A stretch of DNA of 64,000 bases from Nocardia niwae NBRC 108934 = DSM 45340. GTDB lineage: Bacteria > Actinomycetota > Actinomycetes > Mycobacteriales > Mycobacteriaceae. The position numbers and the translations under genes are program-made. Location: contig NZ_BDCK01000046.1 of assembly GCF_001613465.1 (NCBI RefSeq), positions 18,764-82,763 on the forward strand, written 5' to 3'. Below the pieces are notes generated by a model. That model had not been told where the DNA came from. It made no database searches and worked only from the letters and a program-made list of their open reading frames with translations. Positions 37,952 through 46,714 of the stretch are shown in pieces (position 1 is the first letter of the stretch; each line of letters starts with the position of its first letter).

Positions 37952-39370
37952 ATGTCGTTCGGTCCGCCGCTGCTGCTCAGTTCCCTGAACCCGCTCGCCG
38001 TCGCAGGCGGAGCGGACATCCCCGACGCCGTCACCATCGACGGGGCGACCCTCTCGCGCAGCGACCTGCTGGGCGCGGCAACTTCGGTGGCCGAACGCAT
38101 CGCGCGCGCGGACCGGGTGGCGGTGCTGGCCGAGCCGACCGTGGAGACCGTGCTGGCGGTGGTCGGCTGCCTCATCGCGGGCGTCACGGTGGTGCCGGTG
38201 CCGCCGGACTCCGGCGCCGCGGAGCGGGCGCACATCCTCGCCGACTCGGGCGCCCAGGCGTGGCTGGGCAAGGCGCCGGAGGGCACCGGCCTGCCCGTGG
38301 TGCCGGTGCGCAGGCATGCCAAATCGTGGCATACCTATCCCGAGCCCGGCCCGGCTGCCACGGCTTTCGTGCTGTACACCTCCGGAACCACGGGTCTGCC
38401 CAAGGGTGTGCTGCTCAGCCGGGGCGCGATCGCCGCCGGTCTGGACGCCCTCGCCGAGGCATGGGCGTGGACCGCGAGCGACACTCTGGTTCACGGACTT
38501 CCGCTGTTCCACGTGCACGGCCTCATCCTCGGCGTGCTGGGCCCGTTACGCGTGGGCAGTCCGCTGATCCACACCGGCAAGCCGACACCGCAGGCCTACG
38601 CGGCGGCCGAGGGCTCGCTGTACTTCGGTGTGCCGACCGTCTGGTCTCGGCTGGTCGAGGACCCGGATTCGGCCGGGCAGTTGGCCGGCGCGCGGTTGCT
38701 GGTCTCCGGTAGCGCGCCGCTGCCGGTGCCGGTGTTCGAACGGCTGCGCGAGCTGACCGGGCACGCGCCGGTCGAGCGGTACGGCATGAGCGAGACCATG
38801 ATCACGCTGTCCACCCGGGCCGACGGCGAGCGCAGGCCGGGCTGGGTCGGCACGCCGGTGCGCGGCGTGCGCACCCGCCTCCGCGACGAGTCCGGCGCCC
38901 TGGTCCCGCACGACGGCGAGAGCATCGGCGGTCTCGAGGTCTCCGGGCCCATGTTCTTCGACGGCTACCTGAACCGCCCGGAGGCGACCGCGCAGACCTG
39001 GACCGCGGACGGGTGGTTCCGGACCGGTGACGTCGCCGTCATCGATGGGGAGGGCTTCCACCGCATCGTCGGCCGGGAATCGGTGGACCTGATCAAGTCC
39101 GGTGGCTACCGGGTCGGCGCGGGTGAGGTCGAGACGGCGCTGCTCGGTCATCCCGCGGTCGCGGAGGCCGCGGTGGTCGGCCTGCCCGACGACGACCTCG
39201 GCCAGCGCATCACCGCCTTCGTCGTACTGCGCGGCGCTGCGACCGAACGCGAGCTGATCGACCATGTGGCGGGGGACCTTTCGGTGCACAAACGCCCGCG
39301 CGAGATCCGGGTGGTCGACGCCCTGCCGCGCAACGCCATGGGCAAGGTGCAGAAGAAGCAGCTGAGCTGA
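37952..39370 (+). CDS. fadD36: Fatty-acid/acyl-CoA ligase FadD36
   Basis: The 472-aa ANL adenylating enzyme shows the P-loop YTSGTTGLPKGV, the YGMSET motif, the GWFRTGD core and the C-terminal catalytic Lys region NAMGKVQKKQLS. The N-terminus (LLLSSLNPLA... DGATLSRSDLLGAATSVAERI) matches the M. tuberculosis FadD36 (Rv1193) pattern. It activates carboxylic acids as CoA thioesters. The substrate is unknown. The start is ATG 37952. Confidence 0.85.
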   Translation: MSFGPPLLLSSLNPLAVAGGADIPDAVTIDGATLSRSDLLGAATSVAERIARADRVAVLAEPTVETVLAVVGCLIAGVTVVPVPPDSGAAERAHILADSGAQAWLGKAPEGTGLPVVPVRRHAKSWHTYPEPGPAATAFVLYTSGTTGLPKGVLLSRGAIAAGLDALAEAWAWTASDTLVHGLPLFHVHGLILGVLGPLRVGSPLIHTGKPTPQAYAAAEGSLYFGVPTVWSRLVEDPDSAGQLAGARLLVSGSAPLPVPVFERLRELTGHAPVERYGMSETMITLSTRADGERRPGWVGTPVRGVRTRLRDESGALVPHDGESIGGLEVSGPMFFDGYLNRPEATAQTWTADGWFRTGDVAVIDGEGFHRIVGRESVDLIKSGGYRVGAGEVETALLGHPAVAEAAVVGLPDDDLGQRITAFVVLRGAATERELIDHVAGDLSVHKRPREIRVVDALPRNAMGKVQKKQLS

Positions 39371-39376
39371 CGGGGA

Positions 39377-39407
39377 TTGACCTCGAGTCAGGTAGAGGTT
39401 CTACGGT
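39377..39407 (+). promoter_or_regulatory. MerR-type promoter of the PPOX gene
   Basis: TTGACC (39377-39382) and TACGGT (39402-39407) are separated by 19 bp. Within the spacer, ACCTC (39380-39384) and GAGGT (39395-39399) form outer dyad arms. An over-long spacer with a dyad is diagnostic of MerR-family activation. The start codon is 7 nt after the -10, so the mRNA is probably leaderless. It resembles the operator at 499-517. Confidence 0.6.
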
Positions 39408-39413
39408 CGGCGC

Positions 39414-39788
39414 ATGACTTCCACCCTGACGCCCGAACAGATCGACTACCTGCACACCCAGCGCCTGGGCCGGCTGGCCACCGTGCGACCCGACGGCACA
39501 CCGCAGAACAACCCGGTCGGCTTCCGCTACAACGCCGACCTCGGCACGATCGACATCGCGGGCTGGAACATGGGCGCGTCCTGGAAATTTCGCAACCTCG
39601 CCACCAACGACCGCGTCGCGTTCGTCGTCGACGACGTGGCGTCGGTCCAGCCGTGGCGCGTCCGCTGCCTGGAGATCCGCGGCACCGCCGAAGCACTCAC
39701 CGACGTCGACCCCTACATCTCCGGCGTCTCCCGCGAAATGATCCGCATCCACCCCCACCGAGTAATCGCCTTCGGCCTCGAAACCTAG
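39414..39788 (+). CDS. PPOX-class F420-dependent oxidoreductase-like protein
   Basis: The 124-aa split-barrel flavin/deazaflavin-binding protein has the family opening LHTQRLGRLATVRPDGTPQNNPVGF, then ASWKFRNLATNDRVAFVVDD, and ends IHPHRVIAFGLE. Such enzymes bind F420 or FMN and often perform redox or detoxification chemistry; F420 supply is implied by fbiC. A MerR-type promoter precedes it. The specific substrate is unknown. Confidence 0.8.
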   Translation: MTSTLTPEQIDYLHTQRLGRLATVRPDGTPQNNPVGFRYNADLGTIDIAGWNMGASWKFRNLATNDRVAFVVDDVASVQPWRVRCLEIRGTAEALTDVDPYISGVSREMIRIHPHRVIAFGLET

Positions 39789-39854
39789 CGAGTGGCACAT
39801 GGCTGCGGCGAAGTGCGAGAAGAGCTCTCGGCCACGCGCCACTCGCGGAGGTGG

Positions 39855-40802
39855 TCAGTCGTTGGCGTGGAGGTCGGCGTTGAGTTCGATGCCGGTGCCT
39901 TTACGTGGGACGACCTGGACGGCGCCGGTGGTGGAGTTGCGGCGGAACAGGAGGTTGTCGCGGCCGGCCAGTTCGGCCGCTTTGACAAGGGTGCCGTCGG
40001 GGGTGGTGACCTTGGTGCCCGCGGTGAGGTAGAGGCCGGCTTCCACCACGCAGTCGTTGCCGAGGGGGATGCCGAGACCGGAGTTCGCGCCGAGCAGTGA
40101 CCGTTCGCCGATGGAGATGACCGTGGTGCCGCCGCCGGACAGGGTGCCCATGGTGGAGGCGCCGCCGCCGATGTCGGAGCCGTCGCCGACCACGACGCCC
40201 GCGGAGATACGGCCCTCGACCATGGACGCGCCGAGAGTGCCCGCGTTGAAGTTCACGAAGCCCTCGTGCATCACGGTGGTGCCGGAGGCCAGGTGCGCGC
40301 CGAGACGGACCCGGTCCGCGTCACCGATGCGGACGCCGGAGGGCAGTACGTAGTCGACCATGCGCGGGAACTTGTCCACGCTGTACACCGTGACCGGGCC
40401 GCGGGCGCGCAGCTTGGCGCGGGTGGCCTCGAAGCCCTCGACCGCGGCGGGGCCGTGGTTGGTCCACACCACGTTGGTGAGCAGGCCGAACTGGCCGTCC
40501 AGGCTCACCTCGTGCGGCTTGACCAGGCGGTGCGAGAGCAGATGCAGCCGCAGGTAGACGTCGTGCGCGTCGACGGGGGCGGCGGCCAGGTCGGCGATCG
40601 TGGTGTGCACCGCGATCACGTCGACCCCGCGCGCGTCGTCGAAGCCGAGCAGCGCCGCGTACTCGGCGGGCGCCTCGTCCAGGCGCTTGGTGCCGGTCTC
40701 GGCGAACTCGCCGAGCTGCGGGTTCGGGTACCACGTGTCCAGCACGGTCCCGTCCGCGGTCACATTGGCGATACCGATTGCTGCTGCTCCCTGGATGCTC
40801 AC
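39855..40802 (-). CDS. dapD: Tetrahydrodipicolinate N-succinyltransferase DapD
   Basis: The 315-aa actinobacterial-type DapD ends in a left-handed beta-helix with hexapeptide-like repeats (VRIGDADRVRLGAHLASGTTVMHEGFVNFNAG; SLLGANSGLGIPLGNDCVVEAG). It transfers succinyl from succinyl-CoA to tetrahydrodipicolinate, the branch-point step of the succinylase DAP/lysine route. GTG 40802 starts it. It is divergent from dapE with a decayed gene between, as Rv1201c and Rv1202 are divergent. Confidence 0.93.
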   Translation of the reverse strand: MSIQGAAAIGIANVTADGTVLDTWYPNPQLGEFAETGTKRLDEAPAEYAALLGFDDARGVDVIAVHTTIADLAAAPVDAHDVYLRLHLLSHRLVKPHEVSLDGQFGLLTNVVWTNHGPAAVEGFEATRAKLRARGPVTVYSVDKFPRMVDYVLPSGVRIGDADRVRLGAHLASGTTVMHEGFVNFNAGTLGASMVEGRISAGVVVGDGSDIGGGASTMGTLSGGGTTVISIGERSLLGANSGLGIPLGNDCVVEAGLYLTAGTKVTTPDGTLVKAAELAGRDNLLFRRNSTTGAVQVVPRKGTGIELNADLHAND

Positions 40803-40926
40803 GGCCTAGAGATTACCGATCCGCGCCGGACAACGGTGCGGCTGCTCCAGCCGGTGCGTTTGCTCGGCCGCGCTGGATCCGCCGCGGCGTCGACCGGGCC
40901 TGTGCCGCGGCACGGACGGTCGGACG

Positions 40927-41136
40927 ATGTGGCGTGCGGGTGTCTGCTCGATCAGCGTGGCGGTGGCGCACCCGAAGCGGTTGGCCGGTAGCGCCGCCCG
41001 CGCTCTGGCGCTCGTCGCGGACGGGTCGGTGCGTATCGATGTCACCGCCGAATACGCTCTCGACGACGTCGAGACCGCGATCGCGAACCTGGCCGACGGA
41101 CGGACCCGTGGGAAGAGCGTCGTCCGCGTCGGGTGA
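40927..41136 (+). pseudogene. C-terminal remnant of a quinone oxidoreductase
   Basis: The frame encodes about 65 residues ending ARALALVADGSVRIDV, then EYALDDVETAIANLADGRTRGKSVVRV. This is the canonical C-terminus of medium-chain NADPH:quinone oxidoreductases (ALVADG...ALDEV..A...L..GRTRGKxVLxV). No Rossmann or N-terminal catalytic domain exists upstream; dapD starts 125 bp away on the other strand. It is a stranded 3' fragment of a gene once located between dapD and dapE. Confidence 0.65.
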
Positions 41137-41282
41137 ACCCGGGTCGTCGCTTCGGGAGCATCCCGTCGCGGACTTCGCCGGATGGGTGAGCCGCGCCGCG
41201 AGTGATGGCGTCGGCGAGGAGGGCGCGGTGTCAGGGTGCCGGTTTGCTGGCGTCGCGGGCACGCGGTCGTAGGGTGGAGCGC

Positions 41283-42386
41283 GTGACCATCGACCTGCAT
41301 GCCGACCCGATCACACTGACCGCCGCACTCGTCGACATCCCGAGCGTCTCGCGCGACGAGGCGGCCATCACCGACGTGGTGGAGCGGGCGCTGCGCGAGC
41401 AGACGACGGGCTTCGAAATCCTCCGGCACGGGAACGTGGTGCTGGCCCGCACCCACCGCGGGCTGCCCACCCGGGTGATCCTGGCCGGGCATCTCGACAC
41501 CGTCCCGATCGCCGACAACGTGCCCGGCCGGTTCGAGGTGAACGCGGCCGGTGAGCGGGTCTTCTACGGCTGCGGCTCGGTGGACATGAAATCCGGCGAC
41601 GCGGTCTTCCTGCACCTGGCCGCGACGGTCGCCGACCCGGTGCACGATCTGACCCTGATCTTCTATGACGGCGAGGAGATCGCCGCCGAGTTCAACGGCC
41701 TCGGGCACATCGAGCGCGATCTGCCCGAGTGGCTCACCGGCGACCTCGCCGTACTCGGCGAACCGTCCGGCGGCTGGATCGAGGCCGGTTGCCAGGGCGT
41801 GCTGCGGGTCGAGCTGCGTACCTCCGGCGTGCGCGCGCATTCGGCGCGAGCGTGGCTGGGCGACAACGCGATTCACCGGCTCGCCCCGATCCTGCAGCGG
41901 CTGGCCGACTATCGCGCGCGGGAAGTGGACATCGACGGCTGCGTCTATCGCGAGGGTCTGTCCGCGGTCCGCGTCGAAGGCGGGGTGGCGGGCAATGTCG
42001 TGCCGGATGCCGCCGAGCTGGAGGTCAACTTCCGTTTCGCGCCCGACCGCACCATCGACCGAGCCGTGGAGCACGTGCGCGAGGTCTTCGCCGGGCTGGA
42101 GCTGTCTTTCGAGGTCATCGACGCGGCCCCGGGTGCGCTGCCCGGGCTGACGGCCCCTGCGGCCAAGGACCTGATCGCGTCGGTGCAGCGCCAGGGCGGC
42201 GGCGGTGTGCGCGCGAAGTACGGCTGGACCGACGTCTCGCGTTTCGCGGCCCGCGGGATTCCGGCCGTCAATTTCGGTCCCGGCGATCCCAACCTCGCGC
42301 ACAAGCGCGACGAGCACGTCCCCGTGGATCAGATCACCGCGGTCACCGCCATGCTGCGCAGCTACTTGAGCGGCACTCCGGACTGA
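41283..42386 (+). CDS. dapE: Succinyl-diaminopimelate desuccinylase DapE
   Basis: The 367-aa M20 metallopeptidase has the metal-binding and catalytic motifs GHLDTVPI, GCGSVDMKSGDAVF, FYDGEEIAAEFNGLGHIE and a late His in LAHKRDEHVP. It releases succinate from N-succinyl-LL-DAP. GTG 41283 follows GGTGGAGC; the frame is open upstream without coding character. dapC, dapD and dapE in this window cover three successive steps of the pathway. Confidence 0.92.
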   Translation: MTIDLHADPITLTAALVDIPSVSRDEAAITDVVERALREQTTGFEILRHGNVVLARTHRGLPTRVILAGHLDTVPIADNVPGRFEVNAAGERVFYGCGSVDMKSGDAVFLHLAATVADPVHDLTLIFYDGEEIAAEFNGLGHIERDLPEWLTGDLAVLGEPSGGWIEAGCQGVLRVELRTSGVRAHSARAWLGDNAIHRLAPILQRLADYRAREVDIDGCVYREGLSAVRVEGGVAGNVVPDAAELEVNFRFAPDRTIDRAVEHVREVFAGLELSFEVIDAAPGALPGLTAPAAKDLIASVQRQGGGGVRAKYGWTDVSRFAARGIPAVNFGPGDPNLAHKRDEHVPVDQITAVTAMLRSYLSGTPD

Positions 42387-42526
42387 ACGGCTCGGCGCAG
42401 GTCCGAATCGTGACGTGCGGCGCGAGATTGCGACCGAGTCTCGCCGTCCCTGCGGCCGGCTGAACGTCGGACGACTTCTCCCGTCCAGCCCGTGAGTCCC
42501 CCTTGCCGGGCGGTAGCGTGGAACGC

Positions 42527-43336
42527 ATGTCCACCGACGCCGCGGACCGCGAGGTCACCCACAAGCCGAAGTCGACACCGAAGTTCCGCGGCCCGATCAT
42601 GTTCCGCCGCGAGCGGGCGGACGGTGTGAGCACCGCCGACCGGAACTTGCTGGACAAGCGCGGCGACACCGACTGGGTACACACCGATCCCTGGCGTGTG
42701 CTGCGGATCCAAGCCGAGTTCGTCGAAGGCTTCGGTGCGCTCGCCGAGGTGCCGCGCGCGGTGACCGTCTTCGGTTCCGCGCGCACGTCCACCGACCATC
42801 CGGAGTACCAGGCCGGCCGCGCCATCGGCGCCGCGCTGGCACGAGCGGGTTTCGCGGTGATCACCGGTGGCGGTCCCGGTGCGATGGAGGCGGCCAATCG
42901 GGGCGCGTGTGAGGCGGGCGGCTACTCGATCGGCCTCGGTATCGAGCTGCCGTTCGAGCAGAGCCTCAACGACTGGGTGGATCTGGGCATCAATTTCCGG
43001 TACTTCTTCGTCCGCAAGACGATGTTCGTGAAGTACTCGCAGGCGTTCATCTGCCTGCCCGGCGGTTTCGGCACGCTCGACGAGTTGTTCGAGGCGTTGA
43101 CGCTGGTGCAGACGCACAAGATCACCCGATTCCCGATCATCCTGTTCGGCACCAGGTACTGGTCCGGGCTGGTCGATTGGTTGCGCGATTCGCTCGGCGG
43201 CTCGGGCAAGATATCCCCGGGCGACCTCGGCCTGCTGCACGTGACCGACAGCGTCGAAGAGGTCGTGCACATCATCCAGGCCGCCGCGGAGGCGGGCGGC
43301 GCCGAGGATGCGATCGGGACGGAGGATCAGTGGTGA
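42527..43336 (+). CDS. LOG-family nucleotide-binding protein (first copy)
   Basis: The 269-aa TIGR00730/LOG protein has the nucleotide-binding ITGGGPGAMEAANRGA and PGGFGTLDELFE motifs, preceded by ~70 residues (RGPIMFRRER, DTDWVHTDPWRVLRIQAEFVEGF) typical of the long LOG subgroup. LOG enzymes cleave nucleoside 5'-monophosphates to base plus ribose-5-phosphate. ATG 42527 was preferred to GTG-type starts upstream. It overlaps the second LOG gene by 4 bp. Confidence 0.85.
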   Translation: MSTDAADREVTHKPKSTPKFRGPIMFRRERADGVSTADRNLLDKRGDTDWVHTDPWRVLRIQAEFVEGFGALAEVPRAVTVFGSARTSTDHPEYQAGRAIGAALARAGFAVITGGGPGAMEAANRGACEAGGYSIGLGIELPFEQSLNDWVDLGINFRYFFVRKTMFVKYSQAFICLPGGFGTLDELFEALTLVQTHKITRFPIILFGTRYWSGLVDWLRDSLGGSGKISPGDLGLLHVTDSVEEVVHIIQAAAEAGGAEDAIGTEDQW

Positions 43337-43890
43337 GCGATCGGCCTTTCGCCGTCTGCGTCTACTGCTCGGCGAGCACGACCGACCAGGACTACCTCTC
43401 GCTGGCCGCCCGGGTGGGCACCGAGATCGCACGGCGCGGTTGGCAACTGGTGTCCGGCGGCGGGCATGTCTCGATGATGGGCGCGGTCGCCACCGCGGCG
43501 CGCGCGGGCGGCGCGAACACCATCGGTGTGATCCCGAAGCACCTGGTGCACCGGGAGGTCGCCGACGTCGACGCCGACGAGCTGGTCGTCACCGACACCA
43601 TGCGCCAGCGCAAGCAGGTGATGGAGGACCGCGCCGACGCCTTCCTCACCTTGCCCGGCGGCATCGGCACGTTGGAGGAGTTCTTCGAGACCTGGACCGG
43701 CGGTTATCTGGGACAGCACGAGAAGCCTGTCGTTGTGCTGGATCCCAATGGCTTCTTTCGCGGTTTGTTCTCCTGGCTGGACGAGCTGTACGAGCGGAAG
43801 TTCGTGCCCCAGACAGCCTTGTCCCGCATTACCGTGGTGACCGATCTCCCGTCCGCCTTCGCGGCACTGGAGGCGCCGCCCACCCAGTGA
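43333..43890 (+). CDS. LOG-family phosphoribohydrolase (second copy, Rv1205-like)
   Basis: The 185-aa short-form LOG has VCVYCSAST, VSGGGHVSMMG and LTLPGGIGTLEEFFETWTGGYLG motifs. Its M. tuberculosis counterpart Rv1205 makes cytokinin-like adenines and must be kept low by the proteasome. GTG 43333 overlaps the stop of the longer LOG (GTGA) with GGAGG upstream. fadD6 starts 14 bp downstream, suggesting a LOG-LOG-fadD6 operon. Confidence 0.88.
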   Translation: MSDRPFAVCVYCSASTTDQDYLSLAARVGTEIARRGWQLVSGGGHVSMMGAVATAARAGGANTIGVIPKHLVHREVADVDADELVVTDTMRQRKQVMEDRADAFLTLPGGIGTLEEFFETWTGGYLGQHEKPVVVLDPNGFFRGLFSWLDELYERKFVPQTALSRITVVTDLPSAFAALEAPPTQ

Positions 43891-43904
43891 GGAGAGCTGA
43901 AGAC

Positions 43905-45674
43905 GTGAGCACCGACGCCCGCTCGACGGTGAGTTTGTTCGACCTGGCCCGCAGCCTTCCCGCGATGGCTCTGGACGCGCCCGGGATGCTCCGCAATGCC
44001 CTGAGCATGCTGGTGACGCCGGACGCCAAGGCCTCGGTGGGGCTGTACTTCCAACGCAACGCCCACCGGCACCCCGACCGCTTGTTCTTGCGCTTCGAGG
44101 GCGCGACCTACACCTACGGGACGGCCAACGCGCAGGTGAACCGGTATGCGAGCGTGCTCGCTGCGCACGGAGTGCGGCGCGGCGACGTGGTCGGCGTGCT
44201 GATGACCAACCGGCCGGAGACGCTGTTCGTCGTGCTGGCGACGGTCAAGCTCGGAGCAACCGTCGGCCTGCTCAACCACCATCAGCGCGACCAGGTGCTG
44301 ACGCACAGCCTCGGCCTGCTCGACAGCGTGCTGAACGTGGTCGGCGCGGAATGCGCGGACGCGATCGACTCGCTGCCCGAGCCGCCCCGCAACGTCCTCG
44401 CCGCGGACGAACTCGATCAGGCTGCCCGCGACGCCGACGACGCCGACCCGCCGAGCTGCGCGGAAGTCACCGCGCGCGAGCGGGCATTCCTCATCTTCAC
44501 CTCCGGCACCACCGGACTGCCGAAGGCCAGCGTGATGACCCATCTGCGCTGGACCAAGAGCATGGCCGGGCTGGGTGGCCTCGGAATTCGCCTGCGCGGC
44601 AACGACACCATGTACTGCTGCCTGCCGCTGTACCACAACAACGCGCTCACCGTCGCGTTGTCCGCGGTGCTGGCCTCCGGCGGCACGCTCGCCCTCAGCC
44701 GGGGCTTCTCCGCGTCCCGCTTCTGGGACGAGGTCATCCGGGAGCAGGCGACGGCGTTCATCTACATCGGCGAGCTGTGCCGCTACCTCGTCAACCAGCC
44801 GGCCAAGCCGACCGACCGGCAGCACCTGGTCCGCCTCGCCGTCGGCAACGGGCTGCGTCCGGAACTGTGGGACGAGTTCAAATCCCGGTTCGGCATCGAG
44901 CGAATCGTGGAGTTCTACGGCGCGAGCGAGGCGAACATCGCGTTCGTCAACGCCTTCGGCGTGGACCGCACGGCAGGCTTCGGTCCACTGCCCTATGCCG
45001 TCGTGGAGTACGACGAGGAGACCGGAAAGGTCAAGCGCGACAAGAACGGACGCCTGCGCCGGGTCGGCACCGGCGGCGTCGGGCTCCTGCTGGCCAAGGT
45101 GACCGACCGCTCTCCGTTCGACGGTTACACCGACAAGGCCGCCTCCGAAGCCAAGCTGGTGCGCGACGGCTTCGAGTCCGGTGACGTCTGGTTCGACACC
45201 GGCGATCTGGTGCGTGAGCAGGGCTGGCATCACATCGCGTTCGTGGACCGGCTCGGCGACACGTTCCGCTGGAAGGGGGAGAACGTGGCGACCACCGAGG
45301 TGGAGGGCGCGCTGAGCAAGGCGGAGTCGATCGCCCAGGCGGTGGTCTACGGCGTGGACATCCCCGGCGCCGACGGCAAGGCGGGCATGGCCGCGGTGAC
45401 GCTGCGTCCCGGCGCGGAATTCGACGGGGCGGCGGTGGCGAAGCTGGCCTACGGGCAGTTGCCCGGGTATGCCGTTCCGCTGTTCCTTCGCATCGTCCAC
45501 GAACTGGAACAGACCTCGACGTTCAAGAGCCGCAAAGTCGAACTGCGCAAGCAGGGCTACACCCCGGATCCGGACAGCACGCTCTACGTACTCGCGGGCC
45601 GCGCGGAGGGTTACGTCCCCGCCTACGACGACTACGCCGCCGACGTAGCCGCGGGACGTGCGCCCAAGGGCTGA
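43905..45674 (+). CDS. fadD6: Very-long-chain-type acyl-CoA synthetase FadD6
   Basis: The 589-aa ANL enzyme is of the FATP type with IFTSGTTGLPKASVMTHLRW, the FYGASEANIAFVN motif and the C-terminal HELEQTSTFKSRKVELRKQGY tail. It combines CoA activation with possible fatty-acid uptake. Position after LOG and before folP2 matches Rv1206. GTG 43905 follows GGAGAG. Confidence 0.9.
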   Translation: MSTDARSTVSLFDLARSLPAMALDAPGMLRNALSMLVTPDAKASVGLYFQRNAHRHPDRLFLRFEGATYTYGTANAQVNRYASVLAAHGVRRGDVVGVLMTNRPETLFVVLATVKLGATVGLLNHHQRDQVLTHSLGLLDSVLNVVGAECADAIDSLPEPPRNVLAADELDQAARDADDADPPSCAEVTARERAFLIFTSGTTGLPKASVMTHLRWTKSMAGLGGLGIRLRGNDTMYCCLPLYHNNALTVALSAVLASGGTLALSRGFSASRFWDEVIREQATAFIYIGELCRYLVNQPAKPTDRQHLVRLAVGNGLRPELWDEFKSRFGIERIVEFYGASEANIAFVNAFGVDRTAGFGPLPYAVVEYDEETGKVKRDKNGRLRRVGTGGVGLLLAKVTDRSPFDGYTDKAASEAKLVRDGFESGDVWFDTGDLVREQGWHHIAFVDRLGDTFRWKGENVATTEVEGALSKAESIAQAVVYGVDIPGADGKAGMAAVTLRPGAEFDGAAVAKLAYGQLPGYAVPLFLRIVHELEQTSTFKSRKVELRKQGYTPDPDSTLYVLAGRAEGYVPAYDDYAADVAAGRAPKG

Positions 45675-45829
45675 CGGCCCTCCGCCGAAAGGTTCCGGCG
45701 CAGGACTGCGCGCTGATCCCGCGTCACCGGACTGGTACGGTCTGGGAATTAGGAGATGTGGAGCAACCGACGGACATCCCTGTCTCCTGATCTGTACGGC
45801 CTGAATTCGCGGAGAGGCGGGACAGCGAC

Positions 45830-46714
45830 ATGTTCAGCTCGGCCGCGGCGCCGCTTCCCACGCTGTGCGGCAGGCCGGTGGCGACGGATCGAGCGCTGGT
45901 GATGGCGATCGTGAATCGCACGCCCGATTCGTTCTACGACCGAGGCGCCACCTTCACCGATGCGGCGGCCATGGACGCGGTGGCGCGCGCGGTGGACGAG
46001 GGCGCCGACCTCGTCGACATCGGCGGCGTGAAAGCCGGTCCGGGCGATTCGGTGGACGCGGTCGAGGAGACGCGCCGGGTGGTGCCGTTCGTGGCGGCGA
46101 TCCGCGCGAAGTACCCGGAGCTACTGATCAGCATCGACACGTGGCGCTCGGAGGTGGCGCGGGTGGCGGTGGGCGAAGGGGCGGATCTGATCAACGACAC
46201 CTGGGCCGGCGCCGATCCCGATCTCGTCTCGGTCGCCGCCGAGCACGGCGCGGGTGTGGTGTGCAGTCATACCGGTGGCGCGGTGCCGCGCACCAGGCCG
46301 CATCGGGTCCGCTACGCCGACGTGGTGGGCGAGGTCACCGACACCGTGGTGCGCGCCGCGGAGAACGCGCTCGCGGCGGGCGTGCGGCGGGATTCGATTC
46401 TGATCGATCCGACCCACGATTTCGGCAAGAACACTTATCACGGTCTCGAACTGTTGCGCGGAGTCGACGTTCTTGTAAAAACCGGATGGCCAGTCTTGAT
46501 GGCGCTGAGCAACAAGGATTTCATCGGGGAGACTCTAGGTGTCGGTCTTTCCGAACGGCTGGAAGGCACCTTGGCGGCGACAGCGTGGTCGGCGGCGGCA
46601 GGCGCCCGAGTCTTCCGTGTCCACGAAGTCGCCGCGACCCGGCGGGTCGTGGACATGATCGCCGCGATCCAGGGCATCCGGCCCCCCGCACGAACCTTGC
46701 GAGGTCTGGCATGA
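45830..46714 (+). CDS. folP2: FolP2, dihydropteroate-synthase-like protein
   Basis: The 294-aa TIM-barrel protein is homologous to DHPS with MAIVNRTPDSFYDRG, VDIGGVKAGPG, INDTWAGADPD, DPTHDFGKN and late LVKTGWPVLMALSNKDF segments. Several canonical positions differ from active DHPS (VNRTPDSFYD instead of VNVTPDSFSD; DIGG instead of DIGGEST). Mycobacterial FolP2 lacks DHPS activity, while folP2 alterations have been tied to sulfonamide resistance in Nocardia. It overlaps gpgS by 4 bp, hinting at a role beside glucan/MGLP synthesis. Confidence 0.9.
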   Translation: MFSSAAAPLPTLCGRPVATDRALVMAIVNRTPDSFYDRGATFTDAAAMDAVARAVDEGADLVDIGGVKAGPGDSVDAVEETRRVVPFVAAIRAKYPELLISIDTWRSEVARVAVGEGADLINDTWAGADPDLVSVAAEHGAGVVCSHTGGAVPRTRPHRVRYADVVGEVTDTVVRAAENALAAGVRRDSILIDPTHDFGKNTYHGLELLRGVDVLVKTGWPVLMALSNKDFIGETLGVGLSERLEGTLAATAWSAAAGARVFRVHEVAATRRVVDMIAAIQGIRPPARTLRGLA

